NCBI RefSeq assembly: GCF_002157355.1 | Contig: NZ_LYMK01000013.1 | Span: 62,001-126,000, forward strand | DNA length: 64,000 nucleotides | Direction of reading: 5' to 3' | DNA from: Variovorax sp. JS1663 | GTDB lineage: Bacteria > Pseudomonadota > Gammaproteobacteria > Burkholderiales > Burkholderiaceae_C | Part shown: positions 48,518 to 57,042 of the stretch, piece by piece | Layout: every line of letters starts with the position of its first letter | Numbering within the stretch: position 1 is the stretch's first letter | Program-made: the position numbers and the translations under genes | Notes under the pieces: generated by a model | Database searches by the model: none | The model's input: the letters and a program-made list of their open reading frames with translations, nothing else | What the model was told of the DNA's origin: nothing

Positions 48518-49669
48518 ATGGCTCTGGTAATTGACGGCGTCTTCTTCCAACTCGCACAGTCGGGAATCGCACGCATCTGGCGCGCAACGCTTCCGATGCT
48601 TGCAAAAAAACTCGACATGCCGATCGTGTTCCTGGACCGGGGCGGATTCAGCGACAGATTCGACGGCGTCGAAGTCGTTCCGTTTCCGGCTTACAAGTCC
48701 AAGTACAACCCCGGTGACTCGCAACTGCTGGAGCAGGTCTGCCGTCACTACGGCGCGAAGGTCTTCACCTCGACCTACTACAGCACGCCGATGGAAACCC
48801 CGTCGCTCCTGCTCGTCTACGACATGATTCCGGAGCGACTCGGGTTCGACCTGTCGGCCAGGGACTGGCGCGAAAAGGAACTCGCCATCATCCACGCCCG
48901 CCGACACATTTGCATCTCGAAGAACACGCGCAAGGATCTGCTGGAGTTCTACCCCGAGCTCGCCCCGGACGCGGCATCCGTCGCGTACTGCGGCATCGAC
49001 CCCACGGTCTTCAAACCGCAGGATGAACGCGCCATCGCCGAGTTCCGCAGCCGGTTGGGGCTGCACCGCCCTTACTACATGTTCGTGGGATCTCGCGTGC
49101 AGGCCAACAACTACAAGAACGCCAGCCTCTTCTTCGATGCCTTGAAAACGATGGGCGAAGTCGACTTCGACGTGCTGTGCGTCGGCGGCGAAAAGACCGT
49201 TCCCACTTCAACCGTCGACGGCGCGGGACACAAGATCGTCCAGATCGACCTCGACGATGAAGGTCTTTCACTGGCCTACGGCGGGGCGGCTGCCCTGGTC
49301 TATCCGTCCCTCTACGAAGGTTTCGGCCTGCCCGTGGCAGAAGCCATGAGCTGCGGCTGCCCGGTGATCTCGACCACTCGCGGCTCGCTGGCCGAAGTGG
49401 CAGAAGGCGCCGCGCTGACGATCGAAGGCACGTCGATTCCGGAACTGGTCGAGGCACTGCGCACTGTGCGAGACCCATCGGTTCGCGCGCAGCTTGTCGA
49501 GCAAGGCGCTCGACGGGCCGCGACGTTTCGCTGGGAGCCTTTCGCAGACGAGGTCGCCAAGGCAGTCCGAACGATTGCCGCGCAGAGCAGCGCAGGTGCC
49601 CATGCCGCCTTCTACAGCAAGTGGGCTGCGCTTCGTTCGCTGCAGGGCGAGGTCGACGTGCTGATCTGA
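48518..49669 (+). CDS. Family 4 glycosyltransferase
   Basis: A 383-residue GT-B enzyme. It opens ALVIDGVFFQLAQSGIARIW, like the mannosyltransferases that begin with a DG-x-F pattern, has LLLVYDMIPERLGFDL and HICISKNTRKDLLEF, then YMFVGSRVQANNYKN, and the donor-site EGFGLPVAEAMSCGCPVIS. AAGGAA lies about nine bases before the ATG, 12 bp after the previous stop. Donor may be GDP-mannose or a derived GDP sugar, by family habit only. Confidence 0.88.
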   Translation: MALVIDGVFFQLAQSGIARIWRATLPMLAKKLDMPIVFLDRGGFSDRFDGVEVVPFPAYKSKYNPGDSQLLEQVCRHYGAKVFTSTYYSTPMETPSLLLVYDMIPERLGFDLSARDWREKELAIIHARRHICISKNTRKDLLEFYPELAPDAASVAYCGIDPTVFKPQDERAIAEFRSRLGLHRPYYMFVGSRVQANNYKNASLFFDALKTMGEVDFDVLCVGGEKTVPTSTVDGAGHKIVQIDLDDEGLSLAYGGAAALVYPSLYEGFGLPVAEAMSCGCPVISTTRGSLAEVAEGAALTIEGTSIPELVEALRTVRDPSVRAQLVEQGARRAATFRWEPFADEVAKAVRTIAAQSSAGAHAAFYSKWAALRSLQGEVDVLI

Positions 49670-49743
49670 CATGCCGACGAATGACCGGGTGATCGGTACC
49701 GTCCCGCGGCAGCCCTGTGAATTCCGCCCCTGCGAGACGATCA

Positions 49744-51342
49744 ATGCAAAGTGACTTGAGCTTCTCAAAACATCAACGCGCTGCTGCGCGTTTCGTCTTG
49801 CTTGGGTTTTGCCTGCTTCACGTCGCCGGCATCATGAGCTATCTGCTGCGCGACGGGCGCTTGTCGATCGTGCCGATCTATGACGACGTGGTGTATCTGA
49901 TCGATGGCCTGAGGCGGCTGGCCGTGCTGGATCGACAGGGCATCGTGGGCTTCCTATCCGACTATGTCTATGCCCAGCCGCCGCATGCGCCGCTGGTGAC
50001 GTTGACCAGTGTGCTCGGTCTGCTCCTAAGTGCTGGAGCACCCTGGGGGCCGTATCTGCTGAACGCTGGCTGGATACTCCTTGTCCTGCTGCTTGGCCGG
50101 TTTGCACTGCGCCACGCAAATCAATGGACACGGATCGGCATCTTGGTCGCCGCATTGGCCATACCGATGTTCGGCTTCGTGCTGGCTGAGTTCCGCCCCG
50201 ATCCCGTCTGGGGTTTGCTCGTCGGGTTTGCGGTCATTGTGTCGGCCAGCACTGATCTGATTTGGGCACGCCGCCGCCATCTCATTGCACTGGGTCTGCT
50301 CTTCGGTCTGACGATTGTCTCCAAGCCAACGGCGGCGCCGGCATCCATGGTGGTGCTTGGAATTGCGTGGATCGCCCAGGTGAGCGCCTCCATGTTGGTC
50401 GCACGCGCACGGGATATCAGCCGCACGGTCCGAGCCGGCGGTTGGGTGGCGCTCGGAGCCGCGTGCCTCTTCATTCCGTACCTGGTGACAAACGGCGCTG
50501 CCATACTGGCCTACGTACGCGAGGTCATGGCCGGCGACAGCATGTGGAGGACGCCAGGATCCGCGTGGGAGCACATCACCTATTACCTGAGTCGCCCCAC
50601 CGGGACCTTGGTACTTGGCTGGGCCTGGTACGCTGCCCTCCCCCTCTTTGCGGGCTGCGTAGCGCTCATTGCTTGGTTCAGGGACAAGCAGGCGCTCCCA
50701 GCCTTCGCCGCCGTCATGGCGGCAACGACAACCGCGTACCTGATCGTCACGGTTAGCGCCGTGAAGTCGCTCATGATCGGGAGCATCCTGTACGGGACGA
50801 TCGTTGCCGCTGTCGTCTGGAGCTTGGGCTATTTGATGACGCGCATTCCTTTTCGCGGAAGTGCCGTCTTGGTCGCCGGGGCCTTGGTGTTCGCAGTAGC
50901 GTGGGTCCCGCGGACAGGTCAGATCCATCGGGAAGACCCATCGATGCTGGCGGCCGACACGGCCAATCGAACGATCTTGCCTGCATTGACCGAGGTTCTG
51001 CGTGCTCGCCCCAACGCTACCGTTCTCGTGACGGTGCCCGGCCCAGCCTATGCTGGAACGCTTGACTTCCTGTCAAGGCAGCAGGGGATGACCCGGACAT
51101 TCTTGTCCGGATATACCTCGGATTCCTGGGAGCGCGTATGGCAAAGCGCATCTTCTGCCGACGTGATCGTCGTCAGCGAGGTCGGCATGGTAGGCCAGTC
51201 CTTGGGGTATTCGTTCCCAAGCCTGAAGTATCAGATGCGCCTGCTTGACGAGCTTCGCACGCGTGCAGAGTTTGCCGGAAGCCCCGCCTTCACCGACGCG
51301 AAGAATCGCTCGGTCTGGCTGTTCGTCCGCAACGGGAAATAG
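49744..51342 (+). CDS. GT-C type membrane glycosyltransferase (ArnT/GT39-like)
   Basis: A 532-residue membrane protein with about ten to eleven hydrophobic segments and a C-terminal periplasmic domain of about 140 residues. The first loop has VPIYDDVVYLIDGL, an acidic pair in the place where GT-C enzymes that use polyprenyl-phosphate sugars keep their catalytic aspartate. Start at ATG 49744; a GTG nine codons upstream is possible. No firm family assignment. It could attach a lipid-phosphate-linked sugar in the periplasm, in line with the GtrA and DPM-like genes at 55-58 kb. The stop lies in one copy of a 20-bp repeat. Confidence 0.72.
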   Translation: MQSDLSFSKHQRAAARFVLLGFCLLHVAGIMSYLLRDGRLSIVPIYDDVVYLIDGLRRLAVLDRQGIVGFLSDYVYAQPPHAPLVTLTSVLGLLLSAGAPWGPYLLNAGWILLVLLLGRFALRHANQWTRIGILVAALAIPMFGFVLAEFRPDPVWGLLVGFAVIVSASTDLIWARRRHLIALGLLFGLTIVSKPTAAPASMVVLGIAWIAQVSASMLVARARDISRTVRAGGWVALGAACLFIPYLVTNGAAILAYVREVMAGDSMWRTPGSAWEHITYYLSRPTGTLVLGWAWYAALPLFAGCVALIAWFRDKQALPAFAAVMAATTTAYLIVTVSAVKSLMIGSILYGTIVAAVVWSLGYLMTRIPFRGSAVLVAGALVFAVAWVPRTGQIHREDPSMLAADTANRTILPALTEVLRARPNATVLVTVPGPAYAGTLDFLSRQQGMTRTFLSGYTSDSWERVWQSASSADVIVVSEVGMVGQSLGYSFPSLKYQMRLLDELRTRAEFAGSPAFTDAKNRSVWLFVRNGK

Positions 51343-51356
51343 CGCGGCGTATCAGG
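51337..51356 (+). repeat. 20-bp direct repeat, copy A
   Basis: AAATAGCGCGGCGTATCAGG spans the stop codon of the first GT-C gene. Copy B, at the stop of the next gene, differs in two adjacent bases only. The pair encloses a 2.3-kb segment with exactly one gene. Confidence 0.7.
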
Positions 51357-51423
51357 AGCGTCAGCGGTCTGACGGACAAGGAAGGATGTCGCGCATAGCG
51401 GCGGCCAGGTGGGAGGATGAACG

Positions 51424-53667
51424 ATGCAACGTCTCAATGTCAGAACAAATAGAACACCGATTCTGTGGGCCGTCGCCGTCGCGCTTTCCGCGATCATTGT
51501 TGGCACGTTGACGGCTGGTGGTGCACGGTTCAACCTCCGCGAACCTCTGAGCTACGTTGGCGATTCGATCTTCTATCTGATGACGACCCAGCGCCTCGGC
51601 GAGGGCACCGGATACCTGATCAACTCGCGCCAAGGCTTTCCGCTCGGATCGCAGCTATTCGACTTCGTGGGCTCTGACTGGGGCAACATGCTCGTCCTCG
51701 ACGCCCTGCAAAAAGTCTCAGGGTCCGCCGCCTGGGCGAACAACGTGTATTTCCTGGCCGGCTTCCCCTTGAGTGCGCTGGCCGCGTTCTGGTGCCTGAG
51801 GCGGCTGGAGATTTCAGGTCCGACAAGCTCGGTCTTTGCCCTCCTCTTCGCCATCATCCCCTTTCACTTCCTGCGGATCCCGCACCTCTATTTCACCTGG
51901 TACTTCGTAGTGCCCGTCTATGTTTGGTTTGCCGTGGAGCTGTACAAGGGGACAGGGATGTTTACCAGCCGCGGGCCATCGAAGGCGGTCGTGCTGGCGG
52001 CGCTTGCATGCTTCGGCGTTTACTACGCAGCGTTCGGTTGCATGGTCCTATTCATAGGCGCAGTGCTAGGGTGGCTCAGGCATCGATCTGCAAGGCCTCT
52101 CTTAGCTGGCGTGTTCGCCGTCATATTCGTTTGCGTCGGGGTTGCGGCGAACCTCTTGCCAAACATTTATTTGATTCAGCAATTCGGCAAGAACAGCGAG
52201 CTGGCGCACAGGGTGCCAGCGGGGTCGGAAGTCTATGGCCTGAAGATCACTCAATTGATCTTGCCGCGACCGGATCATCGCCTGGAGCAACTCGCCGCCA
52301 TCTCTGCGGACTACGGGCAGCAGTTTCCCAACGTGAATGAGAACGTGCATTCGGCGCTGGGATTCGTAGGAGTCATCGGCCTCTTGCTCGTCATTGCAAG
52401 CGCGATCGCCTACTCACCGCGCGTCCAGGAGCAGAGGCGAAGCCTGCTTTTCATGCTAGGTGCCACTACGGTTGTTCTGCTTCTCACCGCTACAAGTGGC
52501 GGGTTCTCGGCCTTGTTTTCACTGCTGGTGACGCCGCTGATACGAGGGTGGAACAGGATCAGCGTCGTTGTGGCCTTTCTATCGCTCGCAGGCTTGGCCA
52601 TTGCGGTCGATGGTGCGCGCCATCGATTCGCGTCCACCGGTCGGGCCGCCGCCTTGGGGACGCTAGGCCTCACGGCCATTGCCATCTTCGGGATCTGGGA
52701 CCAGACGTCGCGGGCCGATCAGAGTCCCGTGAAAATGGCGCAAGCCGAATATCGCAAGGAATCGGAGTTTTACCGTGCAGTGGAAGCCTCGCTGCCCGAG
52801 GGCGCGGCGGTCTACCAGCTGCCATTCATGCGTTTCCCCGAGTCCCCAATGAAAGGAAGGCTGAGTTCGTATGACCTGTCCAAGGGGTTTCTGCATTCCC
52901 GCTCGCTCAAATGGAGCTACGGAGCGGCCGTGGGCCGTGTGGGTGCGGACTTCATGGAACACCTTTCAACCCAGCCGAGCGCCACGCAACTCGAGGTGGC
53001 GCGCTTCCTTGGGTTTTCCGGATTCCTGATCGACCGGCGAGGCTACCACGACAACGGTCAAGCCATTGATGAGGAGGCTTCCAAGTTTCTGGGTGGTGTT
53101 TCGCCGATCGAAGATCAGAGCAAGGATCTGGCCTTCTATTCACTGCGAGCCCTTCCCGCGCCTGACTCTCTGGCACAGATGTCACCCGCGGCAACTGCGT
53201 GGTTGGAACGATGGAAGATTTCCAAGACGGCCGGGGTGCTTGCCACCAGGTCTCCTTACGACCTCGACTTTCAGGCCCCGGCCGTGCTGAATACGCAGGC
53301 GCGAGCCGCCACCGGATTGTGGGGCGGAGCTGAAGAATGGGGTACCTGGACGGTTGCCAAGGTCGTGAAGCTGCAACTGAAGAAGCCGCTTCCTCTTCAC
53401 TTCACCTTGGAGATCGAAGCCAACGCATTCGGACCGAATGCTGGACGCGAGGTCGGTGTTCGGATCGGCTCTCAGTCCAAGGCTTTCACGGGGACGGCTG
53501 CGATGAGCAAGATCCGGATCCCCTTCGATCTCACCGAGAGCACTGACCTGATCGAACTGACGGTGCCAGCCCCGACGAGCCCAAAGGATGTCAGCCAGAG
53601 CGCCGACACCAGGACTCTCGGACTGGGGCTCCGCTCCCTTTCCGTTGTCGAACAACGTTCCAAATAG
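51424..53667 (+). CDS. Large GT-C-like membrane protein with C-terminal beta domain (DUF7024-like)
   Basis: A 747-residue protein with about twelve hydrophobic segments in residues 12-440, then a periplasmic region. The first loop reads YVGDSIFYLMTTQRLGEG, again an acidic residue at the GT-C catalytic place. Residues about 450-600 look like a YfhO/GT-C periplasmic domain (VYQLPFMRFPESPMKGR). The last 110 residues are a beta sandwich (LHFTLEIEANAFGPNAGREV, then IRIPFDLTESTDLIELTVP) like the DUF7024 add-on. Probably glycan-modifying. It is enclosed by the two copies of the 20-bp repeat and is less GC-rich than the flanks. Confidence 0.7.
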   Translation: MQRLNVRTNRTPILWAVAVALSAIIVGTLTAGGARFNLREPLSYVGDSIFYLMTTQRLGEGTGYLINSRQGFPLGSQLFDFVGSDWGNMLVLDALQKVSGSAAWANNVYFLAGFPLSALAAFWCLRRLEISGPTSSVFALLFAIIPFHFLRIPHLYFTWYFVVPVYVWFAVELYKGTGMFTSRGPSKAVVLAALACFGVYYAAFGCMVLFIGAVLGWLRHRSARPLLAGVFAVIFVCVGVAANLLPNIYLIQQFGKNSELAHRVPAGSEVYGLKITQLILPRPDHRLEQLAAISADYGQQFPNVNENVHSALGFVGVIGLLLVIASAIAYSPRVQEQRRSLLFMLGATTVVLLLTATSGGFSALFSLLVTPLIRGWNRISVVVAFLSLAGLAIAVDGARHRFASTGRAAALGTLGLTAIAIFGIWDQTSRADQSPVKMAQAEYRKESEFYRAVEASLPEGAAVYQLPFMRFPESPMKGRLSSYDLSKGFLHSRSLKWSYGAAVGRVGADFMEHLSTQPSATQLEVARFLGFSGFLIDRRGYHDNGQAIDEEASKFLGGVSPIEDQSKDLAFYSLRALPAPDSLAQMSPAATAWLERWKISKTAGVLATRSPYDLDFQAPAVLNTQARAATGLWGGAEEWGTWTVAKVVKLQLKKPLPLHFTLEIEANAFGPNAGREVGVRIGSQSKAFTGTAAMSKIRIPFDLTESTDLIELTVPAPTSPKDVSQSADTRTLGLGLRSLSVVEQRSK

Positions 53668-53681
53668 CGCGGCGCGTCAGG
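53662..53681 (+). repeat. 20-bp direct repeat, copy B
   Basis: AAATAGCGCGGCGCGTCAGG spans the stop codon of the second GT-C-like gene and matches copy A at 18 of 20 positions, 2325 bp away. Just beyond it a minus-strand gene remnant begins. Confidence 0.7.
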
Positions 53682-53687
53682 CGGCAG

Positions 53688-53867
53688 CTATGCTGTCCGC
53701 TTGAGGTAGCCGTTCGGCGCCACGCTGATCAAGAGCTTGTGATCGATCGTGTGATCGATCTCAAAGCCGGAAGCCGTCGCCATGAACTCCCGCACGGCAG
53801 TCTTCGGACTGTCTCCCCGCCCCCACGGGCGATCCTGGAAGAGCTCGGCGGGTAGTCCCAGCAACAT
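53688..53867 (-). pseudogene. C-terminal remnant of a CmcI-type cephalosporin hydroxylase/O-methyltransferase
   Basis: Only about 59 residues remain. RPWGRGDSPKTAVREFM followed by FEIDHTIDHKLLISVAPNGY and LKR matches the C-terminal end of the CmcI family (rhamnosyl O-methyltransferases and cephalosporin hydroxylases of glycan clusters). The SAM-binding part is absent. The loss on the upstream side coincides with the start of the FkbM gene on the other strand, and the downstream end lies next to repeat copy B. Confidence 0.65.
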
Positions 53868-53894
53868 TCTTCTCCGCGTCCATAATTGCCCGCC

Positions 53895-55019
53895 ATGTAC
53901 ACTCGCACCCCCTTCCGGCAGATCAGCCGTATCTATTCCAGCATCTTGGCCCTCGGGCAGTGGCCCGCCGATGCGAAGGCTCAAAGCCAAGAAATAGCGC
54001 AAGCGGTCAGAGCAAATGCAGCCGCCACTCGTGAACTGGCCGACCAACTTCGCGCGCCTGTTCAACCGCAGACTGAAACTCAGGCTCCAAATCCCGCAGC
54101 GCCTCTGCAGGAAGGCGCTAGCCCAACTGTGCGCTTGCTTGAGCAGTTCCGTCGCAACCTCCTTAGCCGGATTGATCTGCTGCTATGCATAGATGTGGGT
54201 GCGCGATGGGGCGTAGATAGTGCGCTCCTCTTGCTAAAGGACAAGGCGAAGCTCCTTTGCTTTGACCCTGATGAAGAGGAGTGTGCGCGTCTGCAGGCCC
54301 ATCATTCTCTTGATGCGGTTGAGTATGTGCCCCTGGCGCTGAGTTCCGATGGCCGAGAGTTGAGCCTAACGATTACGCGACAACCCGCCTGCAGTTCGAT
54401 CTACCCGCCCATAGAGGCGATGTATAAGCACTATCCAGCGCTCATCGACGTCGAGCCAGAACGCGTTGTGTCAGTGCCAAGCACTAGTCTCGACAAGTTC
54501 CTTGCCGAACGCGGCCTACAAAGGCCTGACCTACTAAAACTCGACACGCAGGGTAGCGAGTTAGACATCTTGCAAGGTGCGGTCGACAACCTTTCGGCGG
54601 CATGCATGATCGATATTGAGGTCGAATTCAATCCGATCTATAGCGGACAAACGCTGTTCGGAGAAGTCGACCTTTTCATGAGGGTGCATGGATTTTCACT
54701 CTGGCGCCTCCCGAGCCTGGTTCATTACGCGCCGGAAACGTTTCCCTCTCTGAAAACCCCCTTCCAAGCCGTCTCACACCCCGGGCGCCTGGAGACGGTG
54801 AACCCAGGCAACGGCCAGTTGTTCTGGGGACAGGCGCACTACGTTCGATCCGATTTTTTGCCGGCGAGTCCCGGACCAATCTCAGCGGACCTTGCGTACC
54901 GAGCGGCGGCAATCGCGAGCGCATATGGTTACTGGGATCTCGCACTGTTAGTGCTTGAGAAGTGCAAAGATACGGCCTTCGAAGCGTTGAGGCTTCGCGA
55001 ACTTCTGAGCCTGGAGTAA
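53895..55019 (+). CDS. FkbM family methyltransferase
   Basis: A 374-residue protein. The N-terminal 75 residues are helical, possibly coiled coil (QSQEIAQAVRANAAATREL). FkbM domain at about 95-255: LLCIDVGARWGVDSALLLL (SAM site), LLCFDPDEEECARL, and LLKLDTQGSELDILQGAVDN. The C-terminus (about 320-374) holds two short helices. Start at ATG 53895; no good ribosome site, and a TTG at 53886 is possible. Base composition is noticeably lower in GC than most of the window (for example about 55% around 54.2 kb), with codons such as CTA and ATA that neighbours avoid, which suggests recent acquisition. Likely methylates the glycan. Confidence 0.85.
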   Translation: MYTRTPFRQISRIYSSILALGQWPADAKAQSQEIAQAVRANAAATRELADQLRAPVQPQTETQAPNPAAPLQEGASPTVRLLEQFRRNLLSRIDLLLCIDVGARWGVDSALLLLKDKAKLLCFDPDEEECARLQAHHSLDAVEYVPLALSSDGRELSLTITRQPACSSIYPPIEAMYKHYPALIDVEPERVVSVPSTSLDKFLAERGLQRPDLLKLDTQGSELDILQGAVDNLSAACMIDIEVEFNPIYSGQTLFGEVDLFMRVHGFSLWRLPSLVHYAPETFPSLKTPFQAVSHPGRLETVNPGNGQLFWGQAHYVRSDFLPASPGPISADLAYRAAAIASAYGYWDLALLVLEKCKDTAFEALRLRELLSLE

Positions 55020-55090
55020 GGGCTCGACGCCTGGCTCGCACGCTCAGCACTTCGTCTGCCCGTCTTGATGAGACCAAGACTTGAATCCGC

Positions 55091-55106
55091 AGATCGATCG
55101 CGATCT
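55091..55106. terminator. Small hairpin between convergent FkbM and gtrA-like genes
   Basis: AGATCG (55091-55096) pairs with CGATCT (55101-55106) around ATCG, followed on the plus strand by CTTGTTT. A weak intrinsic terminator at the meeting point of two convergent units. Confidence 0.4.
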
Positions 55107-55124
55107 CTTGTTTCGATACCTGCA

Positions 55125-55517
55125 TCAACGGTCGGCCACGCGCGCCTGCGGACCGGCAAAGACATAGTACTTGTTCAGCACGAAGGACAGGCCGAAATAC
55201 ACGACGCCCGCGATCACCTGCGCCACGCCTTCGTGCACGCCGGCATGGCGGATGAGGAGGACCAGCGCCGCAAGATTGGCCAGGTAAGCCAGCAGAAAGA
55301 TCGCGACGAAACGGATGATCTCCCGCTGCGGCGGCGCGGCACTGCGAAAGGTGAAGCTGCGATTGAGCAGGTACGAGACGATCAGGCCCACGGCGTACCC
55401 GATCACATTGCTGACCACCGCACCCAGCCCGGCCAGGTACATGCACGCAAAGATCACTGCGTAGCCGAGCCCGGTATTGACGACACCTACCGCGGCGAAC
55501 CTGAGCAGTTGCCTCAT
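55125..55517 (-). CDS. GtrA family membrane protein
   Basis: A 130-residue protein with four membrane helices: LLRFAAVGVVNTGLGYAVIF, VVSNVIGYAVGLIVSYLLNR (with the typical LNRSFTF), then two more, ending LSFVLNKYYVF. GtrA proteins are thought to flip polyprenyl-phosphate-linked sugars to the periplasm. The ATG overlaps the stop of the methyltransferase gene (ATGA). Last gene of the ten-gene operon; the DPM-like GT2 three genes upstream is its natural partner. Confidence 0.9.
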   Translation of the reverse strand: MRQLLRFAAVGVVNTGLGYAVIFACMYLAGLGAVVSNVIGYAVGLIVSYLLNRSFTFRSAAPPQREIIRFVAIFLLAYLANLAALVLLIRHAGVHEGVAQVIAGVVYFGLSFVLNKYYVFAGPQARVADR

Positions 55518-56266
55518 CGGGCGTGGCCTGCGCTGACCCAGTACTGGCCGCCGAGCGGAAGCCAGCCGAGGAACCTTTCGAGCGGAAGGAACCACGAAAG
55601 GCGCGGCGGGACGAACAGGCAGTAGGTCTGGCGCTGCAGTTGGAGACCTGCATGGCGGAACAGCGAGCGCAGCTCCTTCGGCTTGAGCAGGATCGCGTCG
55701 GCATCGAAGGGGCAGGTGCTGACGATGCGCTGCGTCACGGGGTTGAAGGGGTTGTGTTCGAAGATGTCGATCGAGCCGCCCGGAGCGAGTCGCCCCGCGA
55801 GTGTCTCCATCACGCCGGCCCGCTGGGTGGGTGGAATGTGATGGAACACGCTCGCCACGAAGATGAGATCGAAACGACCGAGCTCCAGGTCTTCGCTTTC
55901 GACTTCGAAGCGTGCCTGCGGATTGCTGGCCGCCGCCACCTGCAAGCTGGCCGCGGAGACGTCGGTCCCGACGATCTCGGCGTCCGGAAATGCAGCCTGC
56001 AGGTAGCCGATATTGCGGCCGGTTCCGCAACCGTACTCGAGCACGCGGGCGATCGGGCGGCGCACCGCGCCGCGGATGAGGTCGACCTTGTAGCGCGCGA
56101 AGTACTCCGAATCCTCCGCGTAGAGCTTGGTGCTTTCACGCAGCAGCTCGTCGTAGTCGGCCGAATAGTCGTCGAAGTCGATCTTGCCGTTCGCAGCTGC
56201 CTCGCCCTCGCCTGAGGGCGCTCCGATGCGGGATGGCGCCTTGGCGCCGCGTTCAGTCCCAGACAC
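55514..56266 (-). CDS. Class I SAM-dependent methyltransferase
   Basis: A 250-residue protein. SAM-binding VLEYGCGTGRNIGYLQAAFP and IVGTDVSAASLQVA, then LIFVASVFHHIPPTQRAGVM, typical of sugar or small-molecule methyltransferases. The C-terminal part ends with a hydrophobic stretch (LSWFLPLERFLGWLPLGG) that may touch the membrane. No ATG fits: the most likely start is GTG at 56266, overlapping the end of rfbF by 14 bp. It may methylate the CDP sugar or its lipid-linked form. Confidence 0.82.
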   Translation of the reverse strand: MSGTERGAKAPSRIGAPSGEGEAAANGKIDFDDYSADYDELLRESTKLYAEDSEYFARYKVDLIRGAVRRPIARVLEYGCGTGRNIGYLQAAFPDAEIVGTDVSAASLQVAAASNPQARFEVESEDLELGRFDLIFVASVFHHIPPTQRAGVMETLAGRLAPGGSIDIFEHNPFNPVTQRIVSTCPFDADAILLKPKELRSLFRHAGLQLQRQTYCLFVPPRLSWFLPLERFLGWLPLGGQYWVSAGHAR

Positions 56267-57026
56267 GCCAGGGCGCCTTTCCACTGTTCCAGAGATCTTC
56301 GAGTTCGCGCTTGTCTCGCAGCGTGTCGCAGGGCTGCCAGAAGCCCGTGTGCTGGTGAGCGGCGAGCTGGCCGTCGCGCGCAATGTTCATGAGCGGTGCA
56401 CGCTCCCAGGAGGTCAAATCGTCTGCGATGTAGTCGATCGCCTTCGGCTCGAGAATGAAAAAGCCGCCGTTGATCCAGCCGATCTCGTCGCTGGGCTTCT
56501 CCTCGAAGCTCGTGACGTGATGGTCTGCATCGAGATTCAGCACCCCGAAGCGCCCGGGCGGCTGCACCGCGAGCACAGTGGCCAGCTTGCCATGGCGGCG
56601 ATGGAATGCGAGCTCTGCGCCGATGTCGGCGTCGGAGAGTCCGTCGCCGTAGGTCAGGCAGAAGGTCTCGTCGTCCAGGTATTTCGCAGCACGCTTGAGT
56701 CGCCCGCCAGTCAAGGTGTCGGCGCCAGTATCGACCAGCGTGATGCGCCAGTCTTCGGCATGGCTGTTGAGGATCTGATGGTCGCCCGTGCTGAGGTCGA
56801 TGCGCATGTCCGACATGTGCCGGTAGTAGTTGAAGAAGAACTCCTTGATCACATACCCCTTGTAGCCGAGGCAGATCACGAAGTCGTTGATTCCGTGATG
56901 GGCGTAGATCTTCATGATGTGCCACAACAGTGGCCGGCCGCCGATCTCGACCATCGGCTTGGGTTTGGTATCGGACTCTTCGGCGATGCGCGTGCCGAGG
57001 CCTCCGGCAAGGATGACTGCTTTCAT
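56253..57026 (-). CDS. rfbF: Glucose-1-phosphate cytidylyltransferase
   Basis: A 257-residue enzyme making CDP-glucose. It has ILAGGLGTRIAEESDTKPKP (nucleotide loop), VEIGGRPLLWHIMKIYAHHG, LTYGDGLSDADI, and [22 protein letters not shown] lies about five bases upstream of the ATG. First step of the CDP-deoxyhexose branch; its partner rfbG lies two genes upstream in the same operon, separated by the reductase-like SDR and the DPM-like GT2. Confidence 0.95.
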   Translation of the reverse strand: MKAVILAGGLGTRIAEESDTKPKPMVEIGGRPLLWHIMKIYAHHGINDFVICLGYKGYVIKEFFFNYYRHMSDMRIDLSTGDHQILNSHAEDWRITLVDTGADTLTGGRLKRAAKYLDDETFCLTYGDGLSDADIGAELAFHRRHGKLATVLAVQPPGRFGVLNLDADHHVTSFEEKPSDEIGWINGGFFILEPKAIDYIADDLTSWERAPLMNIARDGQLAAHQHTGFWQPCDTLRDKRELEDLWNSGKAPWRVWD

Positions 57027-57042
57027 GTGCTCTCTTCGTTGA

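Noticed and set aside
53738..53760. Direct repeat GTGATCGATC twice
   Set aside because: It is explained by the repeated Ile-Asp-His codons in the CmcI remnant.
54000..54300. tRNA or attachment site at the composition change
   Set aside because: No cloverleaf-like sequence or CCA end could be found near the borders.
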